Below, piece by piece: positions 54,434 to 63,429 of a stretch of DNA of 64,000 bases. A program made the position numbers and the translations under genes. Position 1 is the stretch's first letter, and the number at the start of each line of letters is the position of its first letter. The DNA is from CAWDVK01 sp963805715 (GTDB lineage Bacteria; Actinomycetota; Actinomycetes; Streptosporangiales; Streptosporangiaceae), in the NCBI GenBank assembly GCA_963805715.1, contig CAWDVK010000011.1:1-64000 (forward strand), read 5' to 3'. Under the pieces are notes generated by a model. It saw only the letters and a program-made list of their open reading frames with translations, did not search any database and was not told the DNA's origin.

Positions 54434-54771
54434 TGCCGGGCCGCAAGCGGAGGACCACCTCGGCCGCCTCCCACCTGGCCGGCTTTATCGCTGGCGGGTC
54501 TCTCACCAGGCAAACCTCACGGGCTGCCTGGCAGTCGGCCGGCCTGCGGGCTGGCTGATCAGGCCGGACGCGCGATCGCGGGCGCAAGAAGCACCCGACG
54601 GCCGGCGTTGTGGGTGCGCTGGCCGGCGGCTGCCGGCCGGAACTGGCATCCGCGCATGGTGGCCCCGCAGGCATGGCGTGCGGGGCTTTCTGCCGTTTGG
54701 GCGGGAAGCACCGGGAACGTTCTGCGACGGGATGGCCCCGGCGCAGGGAACACGGTGACGCAGGAGGTCAC
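54434..54771. other. gene-free junction and infC leader
   Basis: These 338 bases follow the aroE remnant and lead into infC. I find no recognisable remainder of aroE, aroC or other genes. The second half holds a hairpin followed by TTTCT (54662-54690), and the infC Shine-Dalgarno (AGGAGG at 54762-54767). Confidence 0.6.
54662..54686 (+). terminator. attenuator-like hairpin upstream of infC
   Basis: Arms GCCCCGCA (54662-54669) and TGCGGGGC (54679-54686) are perfect complements with a 9-base loop, followed by TTTCTG. It lies 85 bases before the infC start codon, where leader attenuation is known for this operon in other bacteria. It could equally terminate upstream transcription. Confidence 0.6.
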
Positions 54772-55488
54772 ATCAGCACCGAACCTCGTATCAACGAGCG
54801 CATCCGCGTCCCCGAAGTGCGGCTAGTCGGCGCACAAGGGGAGCAGATCGGGATTGTCGCGATCAACGATGCGCTCCGGCTGGCCCAGGAGGCAGATCTC
54901 GATCTCGTCGAGGTAGCGCCCACGGCGCGCCCGCCGGTCTGCAAGCTGATGGATTTCGGTAAGTTCAAGTACGAATCCGCGCTGAAGGCCAGAGAGTCGC
55001 GCAAGAACCAGACGCAGACCGTCATCAAGGAGATCAAGCTTCGCCCGAAGATCGATCCGCATGACTACGGCACCAAGAAGGGCCATGTCGAGCGGTTCCT
55101 CAAGCAGGGTGACAAGGTCAAGGTGACGATCATGTTCAGGGGCCGTGAGCAGTCCAGGCCTGAGCTCGGCTTCAAGCTCCTCCAGCGACTGGCCGGCGAC
55201 GTGCAGGAGCTGGGCTTCGTCGAGGCTCAGCCGAAGCAGGACGGCCGGAACATGATCATGGTAATCGGGCCGCACAAGCGCAAGGCGGACACCAGGCCTG
55301 AGCGCGCGCCGACACGGGCTAGCGCCCGTGCCGCCGCGGCGGGCGCCGGGGGATCCTCTCCCCGGCCCACCGCGAGCGCTCCGCGGCCGGTACCGCCGCC
55401 GCGGCCCGAGACGGCGGACAGCGCCGCCTGGGCCGCGCGGCCCGGGCCAGCCGAGGCCGGGCCAGCCGAGGCCGGGCCGGCCGAATAG
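54772..55488 (+). CDS. infC: translation initiation factor IF-3, probably starting at ATC
   Basis: IF-3 prevents premature subunit joining and checks start codons. The family blocks STEPRINERIRVPEVRLVG, EVAPTARPPVCKLMDFGKFK and the C-terminal KEIKLRPKIDPHDYGTK are complete. No ATG, GTG or TTG lies in frame at the family start; ATC 54772-54774 does, four bases after AGGAGG. infC uses rare starts (AUU in Escherichia coli) so that IF-3 limits its own synthesis. The GTG at 54755 is out of frame. The C-terminus has a Pro/Ala/Glu extension of about 45 residues. It heads the infC-rpmI-rplT operon. Confidence 0.93.
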   Translation: MSTEPRINERIRVPEVRLVGAQGEQIGIVAINDALRLAQEADLDLVEVAPTARPPVCKLMDFGKFKYESALKARESRKNQTQTVIKEIKLRPKIDPHDYGTKKGHVERFLKQGDKVKVTIMFRGREQSRPELGFKLLQRLAGDVQELGFVEAQPKQDGRNMIMVIGPHKRKADTRPERAPTRASARAAAAGAGGSSPRPTASAPRPVPPPRPETADSAAWAARPGPAEAGPAEAGPAE

Positions 55489-55523
55489 CCGCCCGGCAGT
55501 CCCCGGCCGCGAGATAGCGGCCG

Positions 55524-55561
55524 GGCCAGTACCAGCCGGCTGACGCCGGCTGGTACTGGCC
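55524..55561 (+). promoter_or_regulatory. strong hairpin between infC and rpmI, possible L20 leader element
   Basis: Arms of 17 bp (55524-55540 and 55545-55561) pair perfectly around TGAC. Downstream, three small hairpins with shared CGTGCC/GGCAC words follow (about 55621-55684) up to the rpmI Shine-Dalgarno. In many bacteria L20 represses rpmI-rplT by binding a structured leader at this place. The long stem could instead be a partial terminator that lowers rpmI-rplT relative to infC readthrough or marks a processing site. Function is inferred from position. Confidence 0.6.
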
Positions 55562-55711
55562 TGCCGGAACGGGAACGGGAGTTCGCCAGAGCCGCCCGGT
55601 CGCGGGGCCGCGAGAAGGACCCGTGCCTGCGGGCACGGACGCAAAACCGTGCCGTAGGCACGCCATGCAGGACCGTGCCGCACGGCACATCGGGAACGGA
55701 GAGACGGCGAC

Positions 55712-55906
55712 ATGCCGAAGATGAAGACGCACAGCGGCTCCAACAAGAGGTTCCGGCTGACCGGGACGGGCAAGGTCATGCGCCGCCGGGCCAACCGCGC
55801 GCACTACCTGGAGCACAAGCCGAGCACGCGGACCCGCCGCCTGGCCGCGGACGTGGTCGTAGCGCCAGCGGACGCCAAGAAGATAAAGAGATTGCTGGGG
55901 AAGTGA
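55712..55906 (+). CDS. rpmI: 50S ribosomal protein L35
   Basis: The 64-residue basic protein matches L35 throughout (MPKMKTHSGSNKRFRLTGTG, then NRAHYLEHKPSTRTRRL). ATG 55712 follows a GGAGA sequence. It is 28 bases before rplT in the usual order. Confidence 0.97.
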   Translation: MPKMKTHSGSNKRFRLTGTGKVMRRRANRAHYLEHKPSTRTRRLAADVVVAPADAKKIKRLLGK

Positions 55907-55934
55907 CCCGGCCCGCCGCAAGGGAGTCGAACAC

Positions 55935-56315
55935 ATGGCACGCGTGAAGCGGGCGGTCAATGCCCACAAGAAGCGGAGGGTCGTTCTCGAGCGCGCGAGC
56001 GGCTACCGCGGCCAGCGGTCCCGGCTGTACCGCAAGGCCAAGGAGCAGATGCTCCACTCGATGACGTACGCCTACCGCGACCGCAAGGATCGCAAGGGCG
56101 CGTTCCGGCGGCTGTGGATCCAGCGGATCAACGCTGCGGCCAGGGCCGAGGGAATGACGTACAACAGGTTCATCCAGGGTCTCCGGCTGGCCGGCGTCGA
56201 GGTTGACCGCCGGATCCTCGCCGATCTGGCCGTCGCCGACCCGCAGGCCTTCTCCGCCCTGGTCGAGGTGGCGCGCGACGCGCTGCCCGCCGACCTCGGC
56301 TCCGCCGCGGCCTAG
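55935..56315 (+). CDS. rplT: 50S ribosomal protein L20
   Basis: The 126-residue protein binds 23S rRNA early in assembly and in many bacteria represses its own operon. The signature MARVKRAVNAHKKRRVVLER and RLWIQRINAAARAEGMTYNR are standard. The usual Gly-Tyr-rRNA-binding N-terminus is intact. Length is normal, with a short Ala-rich end. Confidence 0.97.
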   Translation: MARVKRAVNAHKKRRVVLERASGYRGQRSRLYRKAKEQMLHSMTYAYRDRKDRKGAFRRLWIQRINAAARAEGMTYNRFIQGLRLAGVEVDRRILADLAVADPQAFSALVEVARDALPADLGSAAA

Positions 56316-56358
56316 CGGGCCGTGACCGGCCGCCGCACGGCCTAGCAGGAAGCACCGG

Positions 56359-57219
56359 GTGACCAGGCAGCACACGGCACCGCCGGCCGGCGGCGAGATC
56401 ACCAGCTCCCGGTCGCCGCGGGTCAAGCTCGCCCGGCAGCTGGCCAAGCGGGCGTTCCGGGAACGCACCGGGCAGTTCCTGGCCGAGGGCCCGCAGGCGG
56501 TCCGGGAGGCACTAGGACAGCCCGCCGTCGTCACCGAGGTGTTCATCACCGGCCCGGCGAGCGAGCGGCATCCCGAGCTGGCCGGGCAGGCCGCCCGCGA
56601 GGGCATCCCCGTGCACACCGTCAGCGGCGAGGTCATGGCGGAGATCGCCCAGACGGTGACCCCGCAGGGCCTGCTGGCCGTCTGCCGCATGACCGACGTG
56701 CCGCTCGCGGCCCTGGTCGGCGCGAAGCCGCGGCTCGTAGTGATCCTGGCCAATATCCGCGATCCCGGCAACGCGGGGACCGTGCTGCGGACCGCCGACG
56801 CGGCGGGAGCGGACGGCGTGATCTTCTCCGCGGCCTCGGTCGACCCCTATAACAGCAAGTGCGTGCGCTCGTCCGCCGGCAGCCTGTTTCACCTGCCGGT
56901 GGTAGCGGGCGCGCCGCTCGCTGAGACGGTCGCGGCGCTGCGTGCGGCCGGGCTGCAGGTGCTGGCCGCCGACGGCAGCTCGGGTGCGCAGCTGCCGGAC
57001 GCAGGCGGCTCCGGGCCCGACCTTGGCCGGCCGACAGCGTGGCTGTTCGGGAACGAGGCGTGGGGGCTGCCTGCCGACCTGCTCGCGCTCGCCGACGAAG
57101 CGGTAGCCGTGCCCATCTACGGCCGCGCCGAGAGCCTCAACCTGGCCGCGGCCGCCGCCGTGTGCCTGTACGCGTCCGCCCGGCTGCAGCGCGCCGCGGC
57201 CGGACGCGCCGGGGGATAG
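56359..57219 (+). CDS. SpoU/TrmH-family 23S rRNA 2'-O-methyltransferase
   Basis: The 286-residue protein has an N-terminal substrate-binding domain (FLAEGPQAVREAL) and the SPOUT knot: NIRDPGNAGTVLRTADAAG (motif 1), WLFGNEAWGLP (motif 2) and PIYGRAESLNLAAAAAVCLY (motif 3). It methylates a ribose in rRNA; the exact site cannot be read from sequence. The gene commonly follows rplT in actinobacteria (thiostrepton-resistance-like tsnR relatives). GTG 56359 is the start. A terminator hairpin overlaps its stop codon. Confidence 0.93.
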   Translation: MTRQHTAPPAGGEITSSRSPRVKLARQLAKRAFRERTGQFLAEGPQAVREALGQPAVVTEVFITGPASERHPELAGQAAREGIPVHTVSGEVMAEIAQTVTPQGLLAVCRMTDVPLAALVGAKPRLVVILANIRDPGNAGTVLRTADAAGADGVIFSAASVDPYNSKCVRSSAGSLFHLPVVAGAPLAETVAALRAAGLQVLAADGSSGAQLPDAGGSGPDLGRPTAWLFGNEAWGLPADLLALADEAVAVPIYGRAESLNLAAAAAVCLYASARLQRAAAGRAGG

Positions 57220-57233
57220 TTCTTCCCCCGGCG
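57207..57233 (+). terminator. hairpin terminator spanning the methyltransferase stop codon
   Basis: Arms CGCCGGGGGA (57207-57216) and its complement (57224-57233) form a perfect 10-bp stem with a 7-base loop that contains the TAG stop. It ends the infC-rpmI-rplT-methyltransferase unit. Confidence 0.75.
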
Positions 57234-57460
57234 GGTGGTTTCCTGCAACCGCTGCGGGTCTGGTGGCACTCGGGGGGTGCCGGCCGGTATTGCGGACGCG
57301 CTAGAGTCTGATCACGTTGCGTCATGAGTGACCCGATCGGGTCACCGGTTGGTGGCCGGTGACGCAGCGATGCCAGTCCGCGGGAACCCCCGACCCTGCG
57401 ACGCTGGCAGCTGGGTCGTGCCGGGGGACAGGGTCAATCAGCCTCCCGGAGGCGGATCAC

Positions 57461-58612
57461 GTGGACGGCATCATGTCGGGCCAGGCGATGGCGGTGGCCG
57501 CCAGCGCGCCTGCCACGGCCGAGGACTTCGCCAGCGGGCTCGTCCTCGCTGATGACATTCCTGATGGCCTGGTTGTCGCCGACCACGCGGGCCGGGTCCG
57601 GGTCTTCAACAAGGCAGCGGCCCGGCTCACCGGGATCGCTCCCGGCTACGCGATCGGCAACGACCTTCGCGTGGTGCTGCCGCTGCGGGACGGCGACGAT
57701 CGCTGCTGGTGGGCGCTGACGCAGCCGTACCAGGGCCTGTCGACGCGGACCCGGCATCCGGAGCGGTCCTTGTTCCTGCCGGACGGCACCGAGCTGCTGG
57801 TGACCATTGGCTACGTCCGTCATCCGCGCGGCCAGGGCCCGCGCGAGGGCTGGCACCGCACGCCGGGCGCAGTCCGCCGGATCGCCATCACGCTCCGCAG
57901 CGCCGAGCCGCGGCTGCGGCTGGAGCGCAGCCGGGCCGACCTGGTGTCCACGGTCGCGCACGAGCTGCGATCGCCGCTGACGAGCGTCAAGGGATTCACG
58001 GCCACGCTGCTGGCCAAATGGCCGCGGTTCACTGACGACCAGAAGCGGGTCATGCTGGAGACGGTCAACGCAGACGCTGACCGGGTTACCCGGCTGATCA
58101 CCGAGTTGCTGGACGTCTCCAGGATCGAGTCAGGCCGGATTGAGGTGCACCGCGAGCCGGTGGATATCCCGGCCAGGGCCAGGAAGATCATCAGCGGCCG
58201 GGTGGCAGCGGGCGATGCCGAGGGCCGGTTCGGGGTCGAAGCGCGCGGCGAGCTGCCGGAGACCTGGCTGGACGTGGACAAGGTCGATCAGGTCCTCGGC
58301 AACCTTATTGAGAATGCCATCCGGCACGGTGCTGGTACCGTAACAATCATGGTGGAGCCGACGGTGGTCGCTGGTGCTCCAGGCGTGCTGGTATCGGTCC
58401 GTGACCAGGGACCGGGCATCGCGCCTGAGCTTGCTCCGCGTGTGTTCCGTCAGTTCTGGCGCGCGAAGCGCCGGGGCGGCGCGGGACTGGGGCTGTTCAT
58501 CGTGAAGGGCCTGGTTGAGGCGCACGGCGGCGAGATCACGGTGCAGCAGGCACCCGGCGGCGGGGCAGAGTTCCGATTTACCATGCCCGCCGCCACGCCT
58601 GAGTTCGGCTGA
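57461..58612 (+). CDS. sensor histidine kinase with PAS domain, soluble
   Basis: The protein of about 383 residues from GTG 57461 has a PAS domain (about 25-145, DGLVVADHAGRVRVFNKAAA), HisKA with the phospho-acceptor His in VAHELRSPLTSVKGF (about 170), and an HATPase domain with NLIENAIRHG, DQGPGIAPE and GAGLGLFIVKGLVEAHGG. No transmembrane helix is seen, so it is a cytoplasmic sensor. No response-regulator gene is adjacent. GGAGG lies eight bases before GTG 57461. This kinase commonly lies between the methyltransferase and pheS in actinobacteria. Confidence 0.93.
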   Translation: MDGIMSGQAMAVAASAPATAEDFASGLVLADDIPDGLVVADHAGRVRVFNKAAARLTGIAPGYAIGNDLRVVLPLRDGDDRCWWALTQPYQGLSTRTRHPERSLFLPDGTELLVTIGYVRHPRGQGPREGWHRTPGAVRRIAITLRSAEPRLRLERSRADLVSTVAHELRSPLTSVKGFTATLLAKWPRFTDDQKRVMLETVNADADRVTRLITELLDVSRIESGRIEVHREPVDIPARARKIISGRVAAGDAEGRFGVEARGELPETWLDVDKVDQVLGNLIENAIRHGAGTVTIMVEPTVVAGAPGVLVSVRDQGPGIAPELAPRVFRQFWRAKRRGGAGLGLFIVKGLVEAHGGEITVQQAPGGGAEFRFTMPAATPEFG

Positions 58613-58788
58613 CCGGCGGGCGCGCAGGGAGATCCCTGACCGGCCTGGCTCGCCGCGGCGCTGCCAGCGACGCAGAATGGCTGGGCATATTCCTGACCAC
58701 GGGCCCCGCCGCGGCGGCTCGCGTCCGGGATGATGACCCCAGCGCTTGCCGACCATGAACCTGGTGACCCGCAGGAGAGCGACAAGGC

Positions 58789-59910
58789 ATGTCCGCACCG
58801 AATAAGACCTACGACCCTGTGCAGGTGGCCGTGCTATCGCCCGACGAAGTGCAGCACATGCAGACGCGTGCGCTGGCCGCCATCGCGGCGGCATCTGACC
58901 TGGATCAGCTGAAGGCCGCGCGGCTCGCGCATGCCGGCGACCGGGCGCCCATCACGCTGGCTAACGCCGAGATCGGGGCGCTGCCCCCGGCCGCCAGGGC
59001 TGAGACGGGCAAGCGCGTCGGCGCGGCGCGCGCGGCCATCCGGCAGGCCCTCGCCGACCGGCAGGCCGAGCTGGAGGCCGACCGGGACCGCCGCGTGCTG
59101 GTCGAGGATGCCGTGGATATCACGCTGCCCTGGGACCGGCAGCCCGCCGGAGCCCGGCATCCGGTCACGACGGTGGCCGAGCGGCTCGTCGACGTGTTCG
59201 TCGGCATGGGCTATGAGGTGGCCGAGGGACCTGAGGTCGAGGCCGAGTGGTACAACTTCGACGCGCTGAACTTCCCGCCCGACCATCCGGCCCGCGAGAT
59301 GCAGGACACGTTCTTCGTGGCTGGCCCCAAGGGCGCGGACAGGTCCGGCATGGTGCTGCGCACGCACACCTCGCCGGTCCAGATCCGCGCCATGCTGACC
59401 CGGCCGCTGCCGTTGTATGTGGTCAGCCCAGGCAAGTGCTTCCGCAGCGACGCCCTCGACGCGACGCACAGCCCGGTCTTCCACCAGATCGAGTGCCTGG
59501 CCGTGGACGAGGGCCTGACCATGGCCGACCTGCGCGGGGCCATCACGGCATTCGTGGACGCCATGTTCGGCGAGGGACTGCGGACCAGGCTGCGGCCTGA
59601 CTTCTTCCCGTTCACCGAGCCATCCGCCAACGTCTCGATGGAATGCCATGTCTGCCGCGGGGCATCGACCAGGCCGGGCGGCCCGCCCTGCCGGGTGTGC
59701 CGCTCGCAGGGCTGGATCGAGATCGCCGGCTGCGGCATGGTCAACCCGCGGGTGCTCGTCGCCTGCGGCATTGACCCCGACCGCTACAGCGGCTTCGCGT
59801 TCGGGCTCGGGATCGAGCGGACGCTGATGATCAGGCACGGCCTGGCCGATATCCGGGACACTCTCGAGGGCGATGTGCGGTTCAGCCGGGCATTCGGAAT
59901 GGAGGCGTGA
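58789..59910 (+). CDS. pheS: phenylalanine--tRNA ligase alpha subunit
   Basis: The 373-residue catalytic subunit pairs with PheT. It has the N-terminal coiled coil, GMGYEVAEGPEVEAEWYNFD (motif 1 region), HTSPVQIRAM, the motif 2-like FRSDALDATHSPVFHQIE and GFAFGLGIERTLMIRHG (motif 3). Cysteines CHVCRGASTRPGG and CRVCRSQGW form a zinc-knuckle-like insert found in actinobacteria. The A294-type discriminating residue lies in the FAFGLG block. ATG 58789; the end overlaps pheT by one base. Confidence 0.97.
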   Translation: MSAPNKTYDPVQVAVLSPDEVQHMQTRALAAIAAASDLDQLKAARLAHAGDRAPITLANAEIGALPPAARAETGKRVGAARAAIRQALADRQAELEADRDRRVLVEDAVDITLPWDRQPAGARHPVTTVAERLVDVFVGMGYEVAEGPEVEAEWYNFDALNFPPDHPAREMQDTFFVAGPKGADRSGMVLRTHTSPVQIRAMLTRPLPLYVVSPGKCFRSDALDATHSPVFHQIECLAVDEGLTMADLRGAITAFVDAMFGEGLRTRLRPDFFPFTEPSANVSMECHVCRGASTRPGGPPCRVCRSQGWIEIAGCGMVNPRVLVACGIDPDRYSGFAFGLGIERTLMIRHGLADIRDTLEGDVRFSRAFGMEA

Positions 59911-62588
59911 TGCGGCTCCCGCTGTCCTGGCTGCTGGAGTACGCGGCCATCGAATCGGCGGCCCCGGACGGCGTCGATCCCGCTGATGTGGCCAGGAAGC
60001 TCACGGCGGCCGGCCTGGAGGTCGAGTCGGTCGAGCGCGTCGGGTACGACATCAGCGGCATCGTGGTGGCCGAGGTCGTCAGCGTTGAGGAGCTGACCGA
60101 GTTCAGGAAGCCGGTCAGGTACTGCCAGGTCTCCACGGGCGACGGGCAGGAACGGCACGTCATCTGCGGCGCGGTGAACTTCTCGGCCGGCGACCGGGTG
60201 CCGCTGGCGCAGCCGGGAGCGACGCTGCCCGGCGGATTCGAGATCGGCGCGCGGAAGACCTACGGCAAGATCTCCGAGGGGATGATCTGCTCTGCTGCCG
60301 AGCTGGCCATCGGCAGCGACCACTCAGGAATCCTCGTGCTCTCGCCGGACGCGCCGCTGGGCGCGGACTTCGTCAGCTATGCCGGGCTGCGTGACGACGT
60401 GCTCAACGTCAACGTCACCCCGGATAAGGGGTACGCGCTGTCGGTTCGCGGGGTGGCGCGCGAGCTGGCGATCGCCTACGGCTGCGCGTTCACCGACCCG
60501 GCCGACGTCGGCCTCCCCGCCGATGTCGATACGGTGTCCGACAAGGTCTACCCGGCCAGCATCGAGGACCCGACCGCCTGTGACCGGTTCGTGCTGCGCG
60601 AGGTCCGCGGCATGGACCCGTCCCGGCCGACCCCGCTGGCCATGCGCGTCCGGCTGGCCAGGGCAGGCCAGCGCTCGGTGTCGCTGGCCGTCGATGTCAC
60701 CAACTACCTGATGCTGGAGACCGGGCAGCCACTGCACGCGTTCGACCGGGACCGGCTGGACGGCCCCATCGTGGTGCGCCGGGCCAGGCCGGGCGAGCAG
60801 CTGGAGACACTCGATCACGTGGTCCGTGCCCTGGACCCAGAGGACATCCTGATCACCGATTCTTCCGGGCCGATCTCGCTGGCCGGCACGATGGGCGGCG
60901 TGGCCACGGAGGTGTCGGAGAAGTCACGCAACCTGGTCATCGAGGCTGCGCACTTCTCCGCCCGCGGCACCGCGCGGATGAGCAGGCGGCACCGGCTCGG
61001 GTCCGAGGCCTCGGCCAGATTCGAGCGCGGGGTGGACTACGAGCTGCAGCGGCGGGCCGCGGCCAGGGCCGGCACCTTGCTGGCTGCCCTCGGCGGTGGC
61101 ACGCTCGTGCCGGGCTGCACCTATGCCTGGGCTGACCTACCCGAGACGAAGATCGTGATGGCCGCCGACTACCCGGATCAGGTGGCCGGCCTCGTCTACG
61201 GCCGGGGCACGGTGACCACCCGGCTGCAGCAGGTCGGCTGCACGGTGGCTGAATCCTCAGCCGACCCGGCAGCCGGCGATGTCGCGACCGCGGAGGACGA
61301 TCAGGCTGCCGCAGACGGCGGCGACGATCGCGGCGGCAGTCGTGACGAGCGGGGCAGCCTGCTGGCCCGGCATATGCGCCAGGGCGGCCGGCACGACCGG
61401 TCAGCGGAACTGCTGCTCGTGGTCCCGCCCTCCTGGCGGCCCGACCTCACCGATCCGAGCGACCTCGCGGAAGAGGTCATCCGGCTTGAGGGCTACGAGA
61501 CCGTCCCGGTTCGGTCTCCCCGGGCCGCCGCGGGCCGGGGTCTGACTGACCAGCAGCGGCTGCGCCGGACCATCGGCCGGGTGCTGGCCTCCACCGGTTT
61601 CGTCGAGGTGCTCAGCCAGCCGTTCAGCTCTGCTGCCGACTTCGAAAGGCTGCTGCTCCCGGAGGGCGACCCGCGCCGCCGGGCGGTCACGATCGCCAAT
61701 CCGCTCAGTGACGACGAGCCGCTGCTGCGCACCACGCTGCTGCCCGGGCTGCTGCGGGTGCTGGCGCGCAACGTCGGCCGCGGCTTCGCTGACGTGGCCT
61801 TGTACGAGGCAGGCCTGGTCTTCCGCCCCGGCCCCGATGCCGCGCTGACGGCACCGATCCTGCCCGTCGACCGCGGGCCCGCGGTCGCGGAAGTGGCCCA
61901 GATCGAGGCGGCGCTGCCGCACCAGCCGCTGCGGCTCGGCGTGGTCCTCGCGGGCGATCGCGAGCAGTCCGGCTGGTGGGGCGATGGCCGTCTGGCCGGC
62001 TGGCAGGACGCCATCGAGACGGCGCGGGTCGTGCTCGGGCTCAGCCGGGTCGCGTTCGAGGTCCGGGCCGATCAGCACGAGCCGTGGCATCCCGGTCGCT
62101 GCGCAGCCTTGTTCGTGCAGGCGGAGACGGGCGGCGAGTGGCTGGCCGGGCATGCGGGCGAGCTGCATCCGCGGGTAGTGCAGGCATTCGGCCTGCCGCC
62201 GCGGACGGCGGCGATGGAGCTCGACCTGTCGGTCATCGAGACCGCGGCCGCCCCGCTCGGCCCGGTTCAGGCCCCGGTCATCTCCCCCTATCCTGCGGCC
62301 ACCCAGGACGTCGCCCTGATCGTCGCCCAGCCAGTACCGGCCGCCGACGTGGCGAGCGCCCTCGCGGCCGGCGCGGCCGCCGCCGACGACGTGCTGCTGG
62401 AGGACCTGCGCCTGTTCAACGTCTACACGGGCGATCAGATCGGCGAGGGGCGCAAGTCGCTTGCCTACACGCTCAGGTTCCGCGCCCCGGACCGGACGCT
62501 GACGGCTGAGGAAGCCAGCGCCGCCAGGGACGCGGCCGTGGCCGAGGCGGCCCGCCGTACGGGCGCCGTGCTGCGCGGCGCCTCCTGA
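59910..62588 (+). CDS. pheT: phenylalanine--tRNA ligase beta subunit
   Basis: The 892-residue subunit has the MRLPLSWLLEYAAIES start, the tRNA-binding OB domain (YCQVSTGDGQERHVICGA), B3/B4 editing domain with NYLMLETGQPLHAFDRDRL and SLAGTMGGVATEVSE, the B5 domain, and the C-terminal ferredoxin-like anticodon-binding domain (PYPAATQDVALIV). An Asp/Ala/Gly-rich insert of about 45 residues near 450-495 makes it longer than usual. ATG 59910 is used; GTG 59907 is possible. Confidence 0.96.
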   Translation: MRLPLSWLLEYAAIESAAPDGVDPADVARKLTAAGLEVESVERVGYDISGIVVAEVVSVEELTEFRKPVRYCQVSTGDGQERHVICGAVNFSAGDRVPLAQPGATLPGGFEIGARKTYGKISEGMICSAAELAIGSDHSGILVLSPDAPLGADFVSYAGLRDDVLNVNVTPDKGYALSVRGVARELAIAYGCAFTDPADVGLPADVDTVSDKVYPASIEDPTACDRFVLREVRGMDPSRPTPLAMRVRLARAGQRSVSLAVDVTNYLMLETGQPLHAFDRDRLDGPIVVRRARPGEQLETLDHVVRALDPEDILITDSSGPISLAGTMGGVATEVSEKSRNLVIEAAHFSARGTARMSRRHRLGSEASARFERGVDYELQRRAAARAGTLLAALGGGTLVPGCTYAWADLPETKIVMAADYPDQVAGLVYGRGTVTTRLQQVGCTVAESSADPAAGDVATAEDDQAAADGGDDRGGSRDERGSLLARHMRQGGRHDRSAELLLVVPPSWRPDLTDPSDLAEEVIRLEGYETVPVRSPRAAAGRGLTDQQRLRRTIGRVLASTGFVEVLSQPFSSAADFERLLLPEGDPRRRAVTIANPLSDDEPLLRTTLLPGLLRVLARNVGRGFADVALYEAGLVFRPGPDAALTAPILPVDRGPAVAEVAQIEAALPHQPLRLGVVLAGDREQSGWWGDGRLAGWQDAIETARVVLGLSRVAFEVRADQHEPWHPGRCAALFVQAETGGEWLAGHAGELHPRVVQAFGLPPRTAAMELDLSVIETAAAPLGPVQAPVISPYPAATQDVALIVAQPVPAADVASALAAGAAAADDVLLEDLRLFNVYTGDQIGEGRKSLAYTLRFRAPDRTLTAEEASAARDAAVAEAARRTGAVLRGAS

Positions 62589-62753
62589 CGTGTTCGTGCC
62601 GGCCGGTCCCAGCCCACCCGGCCCGCCTGGCCGTCTCAGGCCCGCCCGGCTGGGCTGGCCGCGACGTGGGTGCGTGCCTGCGGTGGCTGTTTGCGCAGCA
62701 GACGCGCATCCACGTTGCTGCGGGATAGACGGCCGGCGGCTGGCGGGCGCGGG

Positions 62754-63170
62754 TCAGGCCGGCGTGGGCAGGATGGCGAGGATCTCGGTCCCGTCCTGCA
62801 CGCACTTGGAGGCCTGCCCGGTCTGCAGCACCGTGGGCGTCGAGAATCCCTGACAGGTCCAGCCGCTGACTTTGACCGGGCCGCCGCCCCCGTTGCCCGG
62901 AGCCTTGCCTTCCTCGATCGCGCTCGCGTAGCCGCGCTCGATCCGCATCGCCGTCGCGCAGCCGACATGCCCCCGTGCCACCTCGATGTGCACCGGTACG
63001 TTCGCGGCCGAGCGAGCGGTCCCGCACGACGCGGGGCCAGCGGCGGCGGCCGGGTGGCTGCAGCCCGCGACGCCCAGGATGGCCAGCGTGAGCGCGGGCG
63101 CCAGCTTCAGCCGGGCACGTACCAGCTGATGGGTGCCTCGCTCAGGCCTGGTCGCCTGGCACTCCTGCAT
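62754..63170 (-). CDS. putative secreted lipoprotein
   Basis: The 138-residue product carries a hydrophobic signal ending in the lipobox LGVAGC (Cys about 37), then a small domain with two or more Cys pairs (GHVGCATAMRIERG, SGWTCQGFS and ASKCVQDG), a pattern of secreted actinobacterial proteins whose function I do not know. The ATG 63170 start gives a long n-region; GTG at 63122 (VRARLKLAP) is more likely the lipoprotein start. It is convergent to pheT. Confidence 0.75.
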   Translation of the reverse strand: MQECQATRPERGTHQLVRARLKLAPALTLAILGVAGCSHPAAAAGPASCGTARSAANVPVHIEVARGHVGCATAMRIERGYASAIEEGKAPGNGGGGPVKVSGWTCQGFSTPTVLQTGQASKCVQDGTEILAILPTPA

Positions 63171-63316
63171 GGACCCTCTCCCTTCCGCGCCCCAATCATG
63201 CCGTCCCGCAAGCTTTGACCCAAGTCAGTTGGGGGATCCGGTCCGGCACGGCGGAGCCGGGCACGCCATTATGCGCCGGAGGCGGTGAGCGCCGGCCAGC
63301 ACCACTAGCCTTCGGC

Positions 63317-63401
63317 ACCGGACAGGCGGTGCGGGAGGCGGCCAGCGTTCCGCCAGCCGGGCGCTACCGGACAGGCGGTGCGGGAGGCGGCCAGCGTTCC
63401 G
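63317..63401. repeat. 36-bp direct repeat upstream of argC
   Basis: The sequence starting ACCGGACAGGCGGTGCGGGA occurs exactly twice, at 63317-63352 and 63366-63401, with 13 unique bases between (period 49). It lies just upstream of the ARG boxes. Two copies are too few for a CRISPR array, and the spacing is not that of one. A local duplication is likely. Confidence 0.85.
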
Positions 63402-63429
63402 TTACCCCCTGGCCTGCGACCGCTATCAT

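Noticed and set aside
63317..63401. CRISPR-like direct repeats
   Set aside because: Only two copies, with a 13-base gap and no cas gene in the window.
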